This document shows, piece after piece, positions 15,251-24,128 of a DNA stretch of 55,450 bases; the stretch's first letter is position 1; every line of letters starts with the position of its first letter. The translations under genes were made by a program, and so were the position numbers. The notes below the pieces were generated by a model that made no database searches, was not told the DNA's origin, and worked only from the letters and a program-made list of their open reading frames with translations. This DNA is from Erythrobacter sp. SCN 62-14 (GTDB lineage: Bacteria; Pseudomonadota; Alphaproteobacteria; Sphingomonadales; Sphingomonadaceae), in the NCBI GenBank assembly GCA_001724215.1, contig MEDW01000005.1, positions 1 to 55,450 of the forward strand. The letters run 5' to 3'.

Positions 15251-16697
15251 GCCACGTCACTCCATCTCTTTCGGCAAGAGCTATCGCCGCGCTTGGTCCC
15301 CAACTTCCCGCGGTGTAGGTCTTGGGGGTGAGGTTTTCCGCCTCCCACAATGCGCGAATTGCATCGACCCATTCCCACTGCGCTTCCACCTCGTCGCGGC
15401 GCACGAACAGCGTCTGGTCGCCTTCCACCAGATCCAGCAGCAGGCGTTCATAGGCGATGCGCCGCACTGTGCCGGTAAAGGCATCGGGCAGCGCGATATC
15501 CAGCGGCACCTGGCGCAGCCGAATGCCCTCGCGATCCAATCCGGGAACCTTGGCCATCAGCGACAAGGTGATGTTCTCCTCGGGCTGGATGCCAATCACC
15601 AGCCGGTTGGGCTGCATCACGGCGCCGTTCCCTTTGCTATCTGGCTGGGCAAAGATCGAATGGGGCACAGCGCGGAACTGGATGATGATTTCGGTGACGC
15701 GCTTGGGCAGGCGCTTGCCGGTGCGCAGATAGAACGGCACGCCCTTCCAGCGCCAGTTGTCGACATGGGCCTTGATCGCCACGAAGGTTTCGGTGGGCGA
15801 TGCTTTGCCCAATTCCTCGTCATAGCCGGGCACGGCCTCGCCCAGAATCGCTCCTGCGCGATATTGCCCGGTGACAGTCTCGCCACTGGCCACCGGGCGC
15901 AGCGCGCGCAGCACTTTCACCTTTTCATCGCGCACGGCGGTTGCATCGAAATGAGCAGGCGGCTCCATCGCAACCAGTGCGAGGAGTTGCAGCATGTGGT
16001 TTTGCACCATGTCGCGTAAGGCGCCTGCGTCATCATAAAAAGCAACGCGCCCTTCAAGGCCCACCGTCTCGGCCACAGTGATCTGGACGTGATCAATGTG
16101 GGCTGCGTTCCACAGCGGTTCGAACATGATGTTGGCAAAGCGCAGCGCCAGAAGGTTCTGCACCGTCTCCTTGCCAAGATAGTGATCGATGCGGAAAATG
16201 CGGTTTTCCGGGAAGGCGGCTGCTACGGCATCATTGATCGCGCAGCTTGAGGCGAGATCCGTGCCTAATGGCTTTTCCAGACACATCCGCACATTATCGC
16301 CCGCAAGGCCAGCCGATTGCAGCCCGCGAATGGTGGGCTCGAACAGGCTCGGCGCGGTCGAGAGGAAGATTGCAAGGCCGCGGGCAGGCGTGCCGACCTT
16401 GGCTGCGAGATCGGCAAACCCTGCCATCGCAGTCGCATCCAGAGCTTGATAGAACAAGCGTTCGAGGAAGCTGTCGATCCCGCTTTGGCGTTCGGCAGGC
16501 AGGAATTTTTCGAGCGCCCCGCGCGCAAAATCGCGGAAGGCGGCATCATCCATTTCGCTGCGCGCCGTGCCGATGATGGTGAGGTCTTCGGCGAGCAGCC
16601 CATCAGCATCCAGCGCCGCAAGGCTGGGGAGCAGCATCCGCTGGGCAAGGTCTCCGGTTGCGCCGAACAGCAGCAGGCGATCAGCGGTGAAACTCAT
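15243..16697 (-). CDS. zwf: Glucose-6-phosphate 1-dehydrogenase
   Basis: Zwf oxidises glucose 6-phosphate to 6-phosphogluconolactone with NAD(P)+, the entry to the Entner-Doudoroff route. The protein has 484 residues. The dinucleotide-binding [19 protein letters not shown] is at the N-terminus and the active-site signature [21 protein letters not shown] lies near residues 165-185; [10 protein letters not shown] is also family-typical. The start at 16697 is separated from the upstream sugar transporter by 227 bases containing a large hairpin and a 14-base motif also found upstream of glk. It heads the zwf-edd-eda unit. Confidence 0.96.
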   Translation of the reverse strand: MSFTADRLLLFGATGDLAQRMLLPSLAALDADGLLAEDLTIIGTARSEMDDAAFRDFARGALEKFLPAERQSGIDSFLERLFYQALDATAMAGFADLAAKVGTPARGLAIFLSTAPSLFEPTIRGLQSAGLAGDNVRMCLEKPLGTDLASSCAINDAVAAAFPENRIFRIDHYLGKETVQNLLALRFANIMFEPLWNAAHIDHVQITVAETVGLEGRVAFYDDAGALRDMVQNHMLQLLALVAMEPPAHFDATAVRDEKVKVLRALRPVASGETVTGQYRAGAILGEAVPGYDEELGKASPTETFVAIKAHVDNWRWKGVPFYLRTGKRLPKRVTEIIIQFRAVPHSIFAQPDSKGNGAVMQPNRLVIGIQPEENITLSLMAKVPGLDREGIRLRQVPLDIALPDAFTGTVRRIAYERLLLDLVEGDQTLFVRRDEVEAQWEWVDAIRALWEAENLTPKTYTAGSWGPSAAIALAERDGVTWHE

Positions 16698-16762
16698 GCA
16701 GCAGACCTTCCCTCGAACATCGCTGCCTACCTAGGCGCGAGGGGGGTGATGTGCCAGCCTAT

Positions 16763-16776
16763 CGCATACTTATTCA
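16763..16776 (-). promoter_or_regulatory. 14-mer shared with the glk upstream region
   Basis: On the minus strand this reads TGAATAAGTATGCG, beginning 66 bases upstream of the zwf ATG. The identical 14-mer is at 34055-34068, 72 bases upstream of glk. The surrounding bases differ, so the match is not part of a longer duplication. It could be a common activator/repressor site or part of a shared promoter for glucose catabolism. Confidence 0.55.
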
Positions 16777-16815
16777 GATTTGCTGCGTGTCGGACCGACC
16801 GCCCCGCGTTCTCGC

Positions 16816-16874
16816 CTTTGGCCCACCCTGCCACCAATAGTGCCATTATGCTTTGGTGGCCGGGTGGGCCAAAG
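16816..16874. repeat. Long inverted repeat between the sugar transporter and zwf
   Basis: The 21-base arms at 16816-16836 and 16854-16874 are inverted copies with one mismatch, around a 17-base AT-richer loop. The outer ends read CTTTGGCCCACCC and GGGTGGGCCAAAG. On the minus strand the T-run lies before, not after, the stem, so it does not look like an intrinsic terminator for the transporter. The stem is long enough to act as an mRNA processing or stability element, or to be a small mobile palindrome. No second copy was noticed in the window. Confidence 0.65.
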
Positions 16875-16924
16875 AAAAAGCCCATGGGGCGGGTGGTCTG
16901 CGCCACCGAAGGTGGCACGTGTAA

Positions 16925-18214
16925 TCACGCAGGCTTGCGCGCGAACACGCCAAAGCCTGCGATGATCGCATAGCACGCCGCCGGCAGCACCAAGGCAAAG
17001 GCAAGGCTGGTCGCATCGGCGAGCGCGCCGTAAAGCACCGGGATCACCGCACCGCCGCAAATGGCGACGTTGATGATCCCCGAACCATCGGCTGCACGCG
17101 GGCCGAGCTTTTCACAAGCCAGGCTGAAGATCGTCGGGAACATGATCGCGTTCATCAGGCCGACGGCCAGCAGCGAATAGCCCGCCACCGCGCCGGTGGA
17201 ATTGGCTGAGATCGCCAGCAGCGTGATCGCACCCGTCGCCACTGTCGCCAGCGTCAGGCCGGGGCTCACCATCCTCAGCACCGCCGAACCAATAAAGCGC
17301 CCCACCAACGCGCCGCCCCAATAGAGCGAGATCAGCTTGCCCGCGTCCTGTTCGGGGATGGCGAGCACGTGGCTTTGCATCAGGTAATTGACGATGAACG
17401 TCCCGATGGCGACTTCGGCGCCGACATAGAGGAAAATGCACGCTGCCCCATAGCCGAAACGCGGACGTTTCAGCAGCGCCAGCCCATCGGCCAAGCTGGT
17501 GCGTTCATGCTTTTCACCCTTCAGCCGGTTGCGGAACAGCCAAACGACGCCCGCCACAACGGCAAGCGCAGTGGCAAGGCCGAGATAGCCGTTCACAATC
17601 GCCTGACTTTCCGCCGTGCGATAGGCGGCGAGTTCTGCACCCGACAATTGATCGGCGGAAACCGCCGCAAGGCTCCCCAAGATCAGGATTGCGCCGAAAT
17701 AGGGAAAGATCGTTGTGCCAAGCGAATTGAAGGCTTGGGCAAAGGTCAGCCGGCTATGCGTGGTGCGCGCCGGGCCGAGCACGCTGATCAGCGGATTGGC
17801 GACGATCTGCACCAGCACCACGCCGCTTGCCAGCACGAAATAGGCAAACAGGAACATCGGGAACAATGCGGTCTGGCTTGCAGGGATGAACATCAGGCAG
17901 CCCGCCATCATCGTCAGCAATCCGGCCACCGCGCCGCGCATATAGCCGAGCCGTTTCACCAGCATCGCGCCCGGAATGCCGACCACCGCATAGGCGATGA
18001 AGAAGCAGAACTGCACCAGGCTCGCTTCAAGAAAGCTGAGCGTAAACAGCTCTTTCAGCTTGGGGATGATGACATCGTTCAGCGATGTGATCCCGCCGAA
18101 GATGAAGAACAGCGCAAAGACGAAATAATTGAGCCCCGGCGCATCGACTTGCGCGCGGTCTGCGCTTGCATCATCCACCGGCGTCACTGTCGCCATGTCG
18201 GGTGCCATTGCCAT
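16925..18214 (-). CDS. Sugar MFS transporter of the FHS family (GluP/FucP-like, probable glucose/galactose permease)
   Basis: A 429-residue proton-coupled sugar carrier of the inner membrane with 12 helices. The signature FIFGGITSLNDVIIPKLKEL after the first cytosolic tail, and GYMRGAVAGL plus VLVQIVANPLISVLGP in helix 4-5, match the fucose/glucose/galactose FHS subfamily. A hydrophilic 25-residue N-terminus precedes helix 1. Start 18214 follows GGAGAAAA. It is the last member of the glucan-locus series and lies just before zwf, so it probably brings glucose freed in the periplasm by GH3 to Glk. Confidence 0.88.
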   Translation of the reverse strand: MAMAPDMATVTPVDDASADRAQVDAPGLNYFVFALFFIFGGITSLNDVIIPKLKELFTLSFLEASLVQFCFFIAYAVVGIPGAMLVKRLGYMRGAVAGLLTMMAGCLMFIPASQTALFPMFLFAYFVLASGVVLVQIVANPLISVLGPARTTHSRLTFAQAFNSLGTTIFPYFGAILILGSLAAVSADQLSGAELAAYRTAESQAIVNGYLGLATALAVVAGVVWLFRNRLKGEKHERTSLADGLALLKRPRFGYGAACIFLYVGAEVAIGTFIVNYLMQSHVLAIPEQDAGKLISLYWGGALVGRFIGSAVLRMVSPGLTLATVATGAITLLAISANSTGAVAGYSLLAVGLMNAIMFPTIFSLACEKLGPRAADGSGIINVAICGGAVIPVLYGALADATSLAFALVLPAACYAIIAGFGVFARKPA

Positions 18215-18247
18215 GGTGTAATTTTCTCCCCCTTCAGCGCAGCCGTC

Positions 18248-20659
18248 TTAGAACGGTCCGCGGCACTCCTGCCCGGTTGTTTGTGGCACAAGCGCGATGG
18301 TTTCCAACTCGAATTCAAAGGCTGCGCTGCTGGTGAGCGTGATCCCGGCCAGTTCCTCGGCACCAAGACACGCCAGCGGAACCTGCATCGAGCGCCAGCC
18401 CTTGCCCGAGGCGAGATTGAAGCTTGAGGTCAAGTCCAACACCGTCTCACTGCCATCGGCGGAAAGCTTGATCGTGCCCTTGGGAATGGCATCAAGCCGG
18501 TAACGGATCGCAAGGCCAGCGCCCGGCGTAACGGCGCGCGGAGCCCAGCCAAAGGCGAGGCCGCCCGCGCCCGTCCAGCGCACCCGGCGGCCGTCTTCCT
18601 GTGCCTTGATATCGAACGCCGCCACATTAAGCGCGCCCGAACGGCTGCGGCCTTTGAGGTTGGCAAGCGCTGTGCCATCGGCCTTGGCGGTGACCATTTG
18701 CGAGAGCCCGCGTTTGAAGATCGCAAGGCCGCGCGCCGGATCGGGGTTGAGCAGGTCGCAGGCGGAATCGAACGCGGGCAGGGCAGTAGGGGAGGCATAG
18801 CTGCTGCCAAAGCCGAAGGGCGCCAGCACAGGGGCTCCCGGCGCGCAGCCTGCGGGCCAATCAAACGAAAGCTTGCCGGTGAAATCATGGCGCGGCGCTC
18901 CGCCCACATCGCCAATCAGCACATCGGCGATGCCAGCGCCCTCGCTGCCCGGCAGCCATGCCGCAACGAAAGCGTCCGCCTCGGCCAGTTCGCGGTTCAC
19001 CCACATGGCCCGGCCTGACAGGAACACCGCGACTGTGGGAATGCCGGCTGCGCGGTATTTCTTCAGCAGTTCAAGCCCTTCCTCGTCGCGGAAGGCGAGG
19101 TCTTCGAGATCGCCGACGAATTCGGCATAGGGCTGTTCGCCAAACACCACGATCGCGGCATCAGGCTTGGCCGAATAGCTGCCATCTTCTGACAATGTAG
19201 CTGTGCCGCCCGCAGCCTTAACCGCCTCGGCAATCCCGCCATAGATGGAGGTTGCGCCGGGGAAATCGGCGTTGGTGAGTTCCCCGCCGCCCTGCCAGGT
19301 GACCGACCAGCCGCCTGATTGCAGCGCCACGCTGTCAGCGGCAAGGCCTGCCACCAACAGATTGGCGCTGGGCTTCAAGGGCAGCACGTCGTCATTCTTC
19401 AGCAGAACCAGCGATTTGCGCACCGCCTCGCGCGCCACGGCGCGGTGTTCGGGCGCGCCGAGCAGGTTCCACTGCCCCGCCAGTTTGCGCGCCGAAGGCT
19501 TGGGCTTGTCCATCACGCCGTAACGCAGTTTGACGAGCAGCACCCGGCGCACCGCTTCATCGAGCCGCGCCATCGGGATGGTGCCATCCTTGACCTGCCG
19601 CACAAGGGAGCGGTGAAGGCCCTTCCAGTCTTCGGGAACCATATAGACATCGAGCCCCGCCAGCAGCGATTGCGGGCAATCGGTGTTGGTGCAGCCGTCC
19701 AGCTCTCCGTGCCCGTTCCAATCGCCCACCACGAGGCCATCAAAGCCCATTTGCCCGCGCAGGATGTCAGTCAGATGCGCCTTGCTGCCGTGCATCTTGA
19801 CGCCATTGACTGACGAAAAACTCGCCATCACCGATTGCACGCCTGCCTCGATAGCGGGCGGGTAGGGCGATGCGTGGATGCGCGCGAGCTCCGCCGGATC
19901 GCCGCGCGTATCGCCGCGATCAAGCCCGCCTGTGCCGCCATCGCCGAAGAAATGCTTGGCCGTGGCGATCACGCGGGTTTCATCGAGGAACCCTGCCGTG
20001 CCGGGTGTGCCTTGCAAGCCGATTACCTGCGCGCGGCCCAGTTCGGCCACCAGCGCCGGGTCTTGGGCAAAGCTTTCATAGGTGCGGCCCCAGCGATCAT
20101 CGGTGACCACCGCCAGCGTGGGCGCGAAAGTCCAATCAATGCCGGTGACCGCGATTTCCGCAGCCGTCACCTCGCCAATGCGCTGCATCAGCGCCGCATC
20201 ACGCGTTGCGCCAAGGCCGATATTGTGCGGAAAGATCGTCGCGGCGCCGAGATTATTGTGGCCGTGGACGGCATCGGTTGCCCACACCATCGGGATGGCA
20301 GGCTCACCCTTGGGGAGCGGCGCGGTGGACGCCTGCCACATCGCATCGGCCAGTTTGAGCCATTCAGGCGCAGGCGCCAGATCATCACCGCCGGGGCCGG
20401 AATTGCCGCCGTTCAAGACCGTGCCAAAGCGATAACGGCGCATATCGCGCGGCGTAATCGCGGCGATATCGGGCATGATCAATTGGGCGACCTTGCGCTC
20501 AAGGCTCATCTTTGCCAGCAGCGCTTCGACTGCGGCCGCGTGATCGGTTTGTGCGGCAACCGCCATATTTTCCTGCGTCTCTGCCACCAGTGGACTTGCC
20601 GCCAGAACGGCTGCAAGCGCTGCCAGCGAAGTCATTGCGTGTCGCATGGAAATCGTCAT
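18248..20659 (-). CDS. GH3 exo-beta-glucosidase (exo-1,3/1,4-beta-glucanase type)
   Basis: An 803-residue secreted glycoside hydrolase that removes glucose from the ends of beta-glucan oligosaccharides. An N-terminal signal peptide (MRHAMTSLAALAAVLAASPLVAE) follows a 4-residue lead. The GH3 barrel contains MSLERKVAQLIM, WATDAVHGHNN, a KHF-type motif (ATAKHFFGDGGT) and the nucleophile motif LVVGDWNGHGEL (Asp313). The alpha/beta sandwich domain follows (LLKNDDVLPLKPSANLLVAG). A C-terminal about 170-residue extension after ACDLLNPDP resembles the extra domain of ExoP-type enzymes. Start 20659 is chosen for AAGGGA with a 7-base gap. A LacI-type site 36 bases upstream implies its own control. Confidence 0.9.
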   Translation of the reverse strand: MTISMRHAMTSLAALAAVLAASPLVAETQENMAVAAQTDHAAAVEALLAKMSLERKVAQLIMPDIAAITPRDMRRYRFGTVLNGGNSGPGGDDLAPAPEWLKLADAMWQASTAPLPKGEPAIPMVWATDAVHGHNNLGAATIFPHNIGLGATRDAALMQRIGEVTAAEIAVTGIDWTFAPTLAVVTDDRWGRTYESFAQDPALVAELGRAQVIGLQGTPGTAGFLDETRVIATAKHFFGDGGTGGLDRGDTRGDPAELARIHASPYPPAIEAGVQSVMASFSSVNGVKMHGSKAHLTDILRGQMGFDGLVVGDWNGHGELDGCTNTDCPQSLLAGLDVYMVPEDWKGLHRSLVRQVKDGTIPMARLDEAVRRVLLVKLRYGVMDKPKPSARKLAGQWNLLGAPEHRAVAREAVRKSLVLLKNDDVLPLKPSANLLVAGLAADSVALQSGGWSVTWQGGGELTNADFPGATSIYGGIAEAVKAAGGTATLSEDGSYSAKPDAAIVVFGEQPYAEFVGDLEDLAFRDEEGLELLKKYRAAGIPTVAVFLSGRAMWVNRELAEADAFVAAWLPGSEGAGIADVLIGDVGGAPRHDFTGKLSFDWPAGCAPGAPVLAPFGFGSSYASPTALPAFDSACDLLNPDPARGLAIFKRGLSQMVTAKADGTALANLKGRSRSGALNVAAFDIKAQEDGRRVRWTGAGGLAFGWAPRAVTPGAGLAIRYRLDAIPKGTIKLSADGSETVLDLTSSFNLASGKGWRSMQVPLACLGAEELAGITLTSSAAFEFELETIALVPQTTGQECRGPF

Positions 20660-20694
20660 TCTCCCGTCCCTTGACCGTTCGTTCTGTTGTTTTC

Positions 20695-20708
20695 TGTGAA
20701 CGTTATCA
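20695..20708. promoter_or_regulatory. Putative LacI-type operator upstream of GH3
   Basis: TGTGAACGTTATCA is a partial palindrome centred on ACGT, 36 bases upstream of the GH3 start. Its first 11 bases (TGTGAACGTTA) recur, inverted, in the TonB receptor promoter region at 27524-27537. The shared core suggests the same LacI-family regulator acts at both places. Confidence 0.6.
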
Positions 20709-20743
20709 GAATCTGTTGCATGAGCGCGCGGCAAATGCAAGCC

Positions 20744-21967
20744 TCAAGGCATTTCGGGCGCAGCGTGCCGGGAAATTCCTGCCAACAATCCGGCAGCCGC
20801 CAGCGCTGAGGCGCCAAGGATTGCGAACAATCCGGCAAAGCCAAAGGCAGGCTCCACCGCGAGCGTCAGCCACGGCATGATGAGGGCGGGCGCGGTGTTG
20901 GTGAGATTGAACCAGCCGAGATGTTCTGCCCGGCGCGTGGGATCGGGCAGCACTCTCAGGGTCTGCGCGGAATGAAGCGCGAGGAAGACCGCTGCGGCCA
21001 GCGCAAACACTGCATAGCCTGCAATTGCCCACAAGGGGCTGCTCGCCAGCGCCATCACAGCCAGCCCCGCACTTGCGATAACCGCCAGCACCGGCAGAGG
21101 GGCAAGCGGCTGCGCGGTGTGATCCGACCAGCGTCCGGCGGCGAGCGTGATCGGCAGCGAGGCAATCAGCACCGCGCTGTACACCTGTGCAATGCTGTCT
21201 TCGGCAAAGCCTTCATCGAGTGATCGCAGCCAGAAATAGAGAAAGGCAAACAGCGCGGCTTGGGCAAGCTGCATGAGCAGCCGCGCCGCCCACATCCGCG
21301 CCAGCGCTGGGCTGCGAAAACTGGCAGCAAGCGTTGCAAGGCCGTTTGTCTGCAAGGGCGCAGGGCTGTGCAATTCGGGGACCGGCCGCGGCATCGCCAG
21401 CAGCACTCCCGGCGCCACCAGCACTGCCGCCATGCCGGCTACCCACCAGAGCCGTTCGGCGGGGCTTGCCATGCCGGGCAAAGTGATCAGCGTGGTCGCC
21501 AGTGCGCCTGCCACAGGGGCTAGCGCCATCCATCCACCAAGCTGGCCTTTTTGGTGATCGGGCACGCAGTCGCCTGCCCATGCCATCAAGGGCGCAAGCA
21601 TGAGGTTGAGTCCGATCTGCCACAGCACCAGCAGACCCAAAAGCGTGATAAAAGTCTCGGCCCAGACAAACGTCACAAGCGTCAGCGAAGAGGCTGCAAG
21701 GCCGGCCAGAACGAGCGGTCGGCGCGTTTTCATCCGGTCGCTCAGCCAGCCTGCGCCAATCCCTGCAAGGCTGGCGGTGACAGCGCCTGCAAAGGTGAGA
21801 TAGGCTAGCCACGTGATCCCAGCTTCCTCGCCCGCAAGGCCGGCCACCTGCATTGGCAAAAGGATCGCGATGAACGGCACATAGGCAATCGTGCCCCCTG
21901 CCAAAGCGAGCGCGTAGAGCACGAAAAACCTTGCGCTTTGCCCTTTCGGGCGGGCGGGATCACTCAC
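20744..21967 (-). CDS. MFS transporter in the beta-glucan locus
   Basis: A 407-residue inner-membrane carrier with about 12 helices. Supporting features are the loop GAGWLSDRMKTRRPLVLAG between helices 2 and 3 (GxLaDrxGrrxxl type) and a long central loop near residue 200. It begins with GTG (GTGAGTGA) overlapping the lacI stop by 8 bases, so it is translationally coupled to the regulator. By context it should import glucose or short beta-glucan oligosaccharides from the periplasm, but the family alone does not tell the substrate. An 84-base gap with a LacI-type operator separates it from GH3. Confidence 0.8.
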   Translation of the reverse strand: MSDPARPKGQSARFFVLYALALAGGTIAYVPFIAILLPMQVAGLAGEEAGITWLAYLTFAGAVTASLAGIGAGWLSDRMKTRRPLVLAGLAASSLTLVTFVWAETFITLLGLLVLWQIGLNLMLAPLMAWAGDCVPDHQKGQLGGWMALAPVAGALATTLITLPGMASPAERLWWVAGMAAVLVAPGVLLAMPRPVPELHSPAPLQTNGLATLAASFRSPALARMWAARLLMQLAQAALFAFLYFWLRSLDEGFAEDSIAQVYSAVLIASLPITLAAGRWSDHTAQPLAPLPVLAVIASAGLAVMALASSPLWAIAGYAVFALAAAVFLALHSAQTLRVLPDPTRRAEHLGWFNLTNTAPALIMPWLTLAVEPAFGFAGLFAILGASALAAAGLLAGISRHAAPEMP

Positions 21968-23018
21968 TGCCGGGCGCGCTTGCGGTGGAACTGCGCTCGA
22001 TCAGGCGGCCGTGAATGATTTCAGGCTGCTCAGGCGCGGCATCCCCCGGCGCTGCTGCAATCAGCAATTCGGCAGCCCGCGCGACAGTGGCGGCAATGGG
22101 TTGATCAATGGCGGTCAGCGGCGTGGGGCCGAGCGCCACCATTGGCGTGTTGTCAAAGCTGATGACCGACACATCGCGCGGCACTTGCAATCCGAGTGTT
22201 CCAGCCACTTCGAGACTGGCCATCGCCATTTCATCATTGCTGGCGATGATAGCGGTTGCGCGGGGGCTGCGTTCCAGCAGCGCGCGCGCGGCGGCAAGGC
22301 CCGATGCGTAGCTGAAATTGCCTTGCTCGCACAGGCCATCGCAGCCAAGCCCGCTGGCTGCCATTTCGGCGCGCCAGCCTGCCTCACGCCAGCCGCTTAG
22401 CGCATATTCGCCAGCGCCAGCGATAAAGCCGATGCGGGTGTGGCCAAGATCAATCAGGTGGCGCGTCGCAAGCCGCGCGGCTTCTTCATCGCCCATGATA
22501 AGCGGAATGCCGCCGCCTTCGCCCAGCGAGCCGATCTGAGCAAAGGGGATCTTGTGCTTGGCCAGCAGCGCGGTGATGAGCGGATTGTCCGAATGGGGCG
22601 GGGTGAGGATCACGCCATCAGGCTGAAGCGCCACCAGCGCTGCGTTCAACTCGCGCTCTATATGGTCATTATGCGTGTCGACCAGTTCGAAGATCATGCG
22701 GTAGCCATGTTCTGCGCATTTCAGCATCCCCCCCAGCAGCATCTGATCGACCCAATCCGACCCGCGCCGCGCCTGCCAATCGGCAATGGTGCGCGCCCGG
22801 TCATTCAGGGCAAGGATAAGGTAGGAGCGCGATCCGCTCATGCGCTGGGCAGCGATTGAAGGGATGTAGCCCAATTTCTCGATCGATGCCTTGACCCGCT
22901 TGGTCATTTCCGGGCGCACATTGGGCGCATCATTGATGACGCGGCTTACCGTTTGCAGCGACACTCCGGCGTCCGCTGCAACGTGCTTGATCGTGACAGC
23001 CTGCCTGCGCCTCGGCAT
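21960..23018 (-). CDS. LacI-family regulator of the beta-glucan locus
   Basis: A 352-residue LacI/GalR protein. The N-terminal helix-turn-helix reads VTIKHVAADAGVSLQTVSRVIND, with the hinge IPSIAAQRMSGSRS, then a ligand-binding domain (LILALNDRA... DGVILTPPHSDNP... RIGFIAGAGEYALSGWREAGW... IASNDEMAMASLEVAGTLG... VSVISFDNTPMVALGPTPLTAI). It sits between GH16 (9 bases upstream) and an overlapping MFS gene, inside the operon it presumably controls. Candidate targets are the TGTGAACGTTA-containing sites at 20695-20708 and 27499-27537. The effector is probably a glucan oligosaccharide or glucose derivative (inference). Confidence 0.9.
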   Translation of the reverse strand: MPRRRQAVTIKHVAADAGVSLQTVSRVINDAPNVRPEMTKRVKASIEKLGYIPSIAAQRMSGSRSYLILALNDRARTIADWQARRGSDWVDQMLLGGMLKCAEHGYRMIFELVDTHNDHIERELNAALVALQPDGVILTPPHSDNPLITALLAKHKIPFAQIGSLGEGGGIPLIMGDEEAARLATRHLIDLGHTRIGFIAGAGEYALSGWREAGWRAEMAASGLGCDGLCEQGNFSYASGLAAARALLERSPRATAIIASNDEMAMASLEVAGTLGLQVPRDVSVISFDNTPMVALGPTPLTAIDQPIAATVARAAELLIAAAPGDAAPEQPEIIHGRLIERSSTASAPGSE

Positions 23019-23027
23019 GGTGACAAT

Positions 23028-24029
23028 TTACCTTTTGCAATTCGGCTCTTGCGAGTGCGTCGGTAGGCATTGCCACACGCGCACCCAGTCGACCTCCAAT
23101 GTCTTGGGAAAGCCGCTTTCGTCAACCCCGCCAATGCCGCGTTCTTCGGCCAATCCGCCGCCAATCGCCAGATTGAGGATGAGATGAAAGGGTTTGTCGA
23201 AGGGCGCGAAGGGATCGTCCGAATTGACGCTCCACCAACTGGCAGCCTCCTTGCGTGCGAAAACCTGCCCATCATACGTCCATTCGATCACGCCCGGCGC
23301 CCAGATGACGCCAAAGGTGTGAAAGCCCTCCAAAACGTCGCGGGCGTGCATTTCGCTGCTGTTGAGCGCGTTTTCGGGCCAGTTGCCGCCGAAATGCAGC
23401 GTGCCCAGAATGGTGTTCTCACGACCACCGGGACAATCTGTGCAAGGCACTCCCAGATTGACCGCTTCCATAATGTCAATCTCGCCCGATGCGGCCCATG
23501 AGCCATAGGCGTTGTCTTCGGGCATCATCCAGATTGCAGGCCAGGTGCCTTGGCCCTGCGGCAGTTTTGCGCGCACTTCGATGCGGCCATATTGCCAAGC
23601 GGCTTTGCCCCGCGTCACCATGCGGGCCGAAGTGAAAGGCTTGGTGGCGGTCTTGGTGTCGCCTGCTTGGCGCATGTGGGCAGGCAGGGCAGGGCCGGTG
23701 AAGCTCTCTTTCAGCGCGGTGATGATAAGGCGACCATCCTCGATCCGGGCATTATCCGCGCGGTCGGTGTAGCATTGGCGTTCGTCATTGCCGCCGCCCC
23801 AGCAATCAACATCAAAGTCCCACTTGGTGCGATCAATTGCCGTGCCGTCGAATTCATCGGCCCACACCAGCTGCCAGCCGGTTTCTTCAGCAGGCGCGCG
23901 CGCTGTGCCGGGCGCGGGCCGTTCAACCTGTTCGATGACTTTGACAGGGCGTTCGTCAGAGCTCTGTGCGCAAGCGGCAAGGGCGAAGGCGCAAACACCA
24001 AGGGCGGAAATCGGGGCAAATCGGGTCAT
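23028..24029 (-). CDS. GH16 endo-beta-1,3-glucanase (laminarinase-type), lipoprotein
   Basis: A 333-residue secreted endoglucanase. The N-terminus is a lipoprotein signal peptide ending in the lipobox LAAC (Cys20), so it is probably anchored to the outer membrane. The GH16 jelly roll begins WQLVWADEFDGTAIDRTKW. GTWPAIWMMP and the catalytic motif SGEIDIMEAV follow, with Glu183 as nucleophile, Asp185 assisting and Glu188 as acid/base. The ExDxME form (one residue between D and E) is typical of laminarinases and bacterial beta-1,3-glucanases, as opposed to carrageenases. Start 24029 gives a proper signal peptide. It lies just downstream of the receptor-gene terminator and 9 bases ahead of lacI. 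Confidence 0.92.
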   Translation of the reverse strand: MTRFAPISALGVCAFALAACAQSSDERPVKVIEQVERPAPGTARAPAEETGWQLVWADEFDGTAIDRTKWDFDVDCWGGGNDERQCYTDRADNARIEDGRLIITALKESFTGPALPAHMRQAGDTKTATKPFTSARMVTRGKAAWQYGRIEVRAKLPQGQGTWPAIWMMPEDNAYGSWAASGEIDIMEAVNLGVPCTDCPGGRENTILGTLHFGGNWPENALNSSEMHARDVLEGFHTFGVIWAPGVIEWTYDGQVFARKEAASWWSVNSDDPFAPFDKPFHLILNLAIGGGLAEERGIGGVDESGFPKTLEVDWVRVWQCLPTHSQEPNCKR

Positions 24030-24061
24030 GCGGGGGCGGGCCTTTTTGTAGGGGGCAAATG

Positions 24062-24100
24062 AAAAAAGGGCAGGCCGCCTTGCCATCCAGCGGCCTGCCC
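24062..24100 (-). terminator. Intrinsic terminator after the beta-glucan TonB receptor
   Basis: GGGCAGGCCG (24068-24077) pairs perfectly with CGGCCTGCCC (24091-24100). On the minus strand the stem is followed directly by TTTTTT (24067-24062). It lies 29 bases after the receptor stop and 33 bases before the GH16 start. This is a strong Rho-independent signal inside the locus, so GH16-lacI-MFS depends on partial read-through or on its own promoter. Confidence 0.85.
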
Positions 24101-24128
24101 CCAAATGCTCAGGTCATAGCTCACGCGA

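Noticed and set aside
16816..16874. Intrinsic terminator of the sugar permease gene
   Set aside because: On the coding (minus) strand the stem is followed by GCGAGAACG, not a T-run; the T-rich stretch lies upstream.
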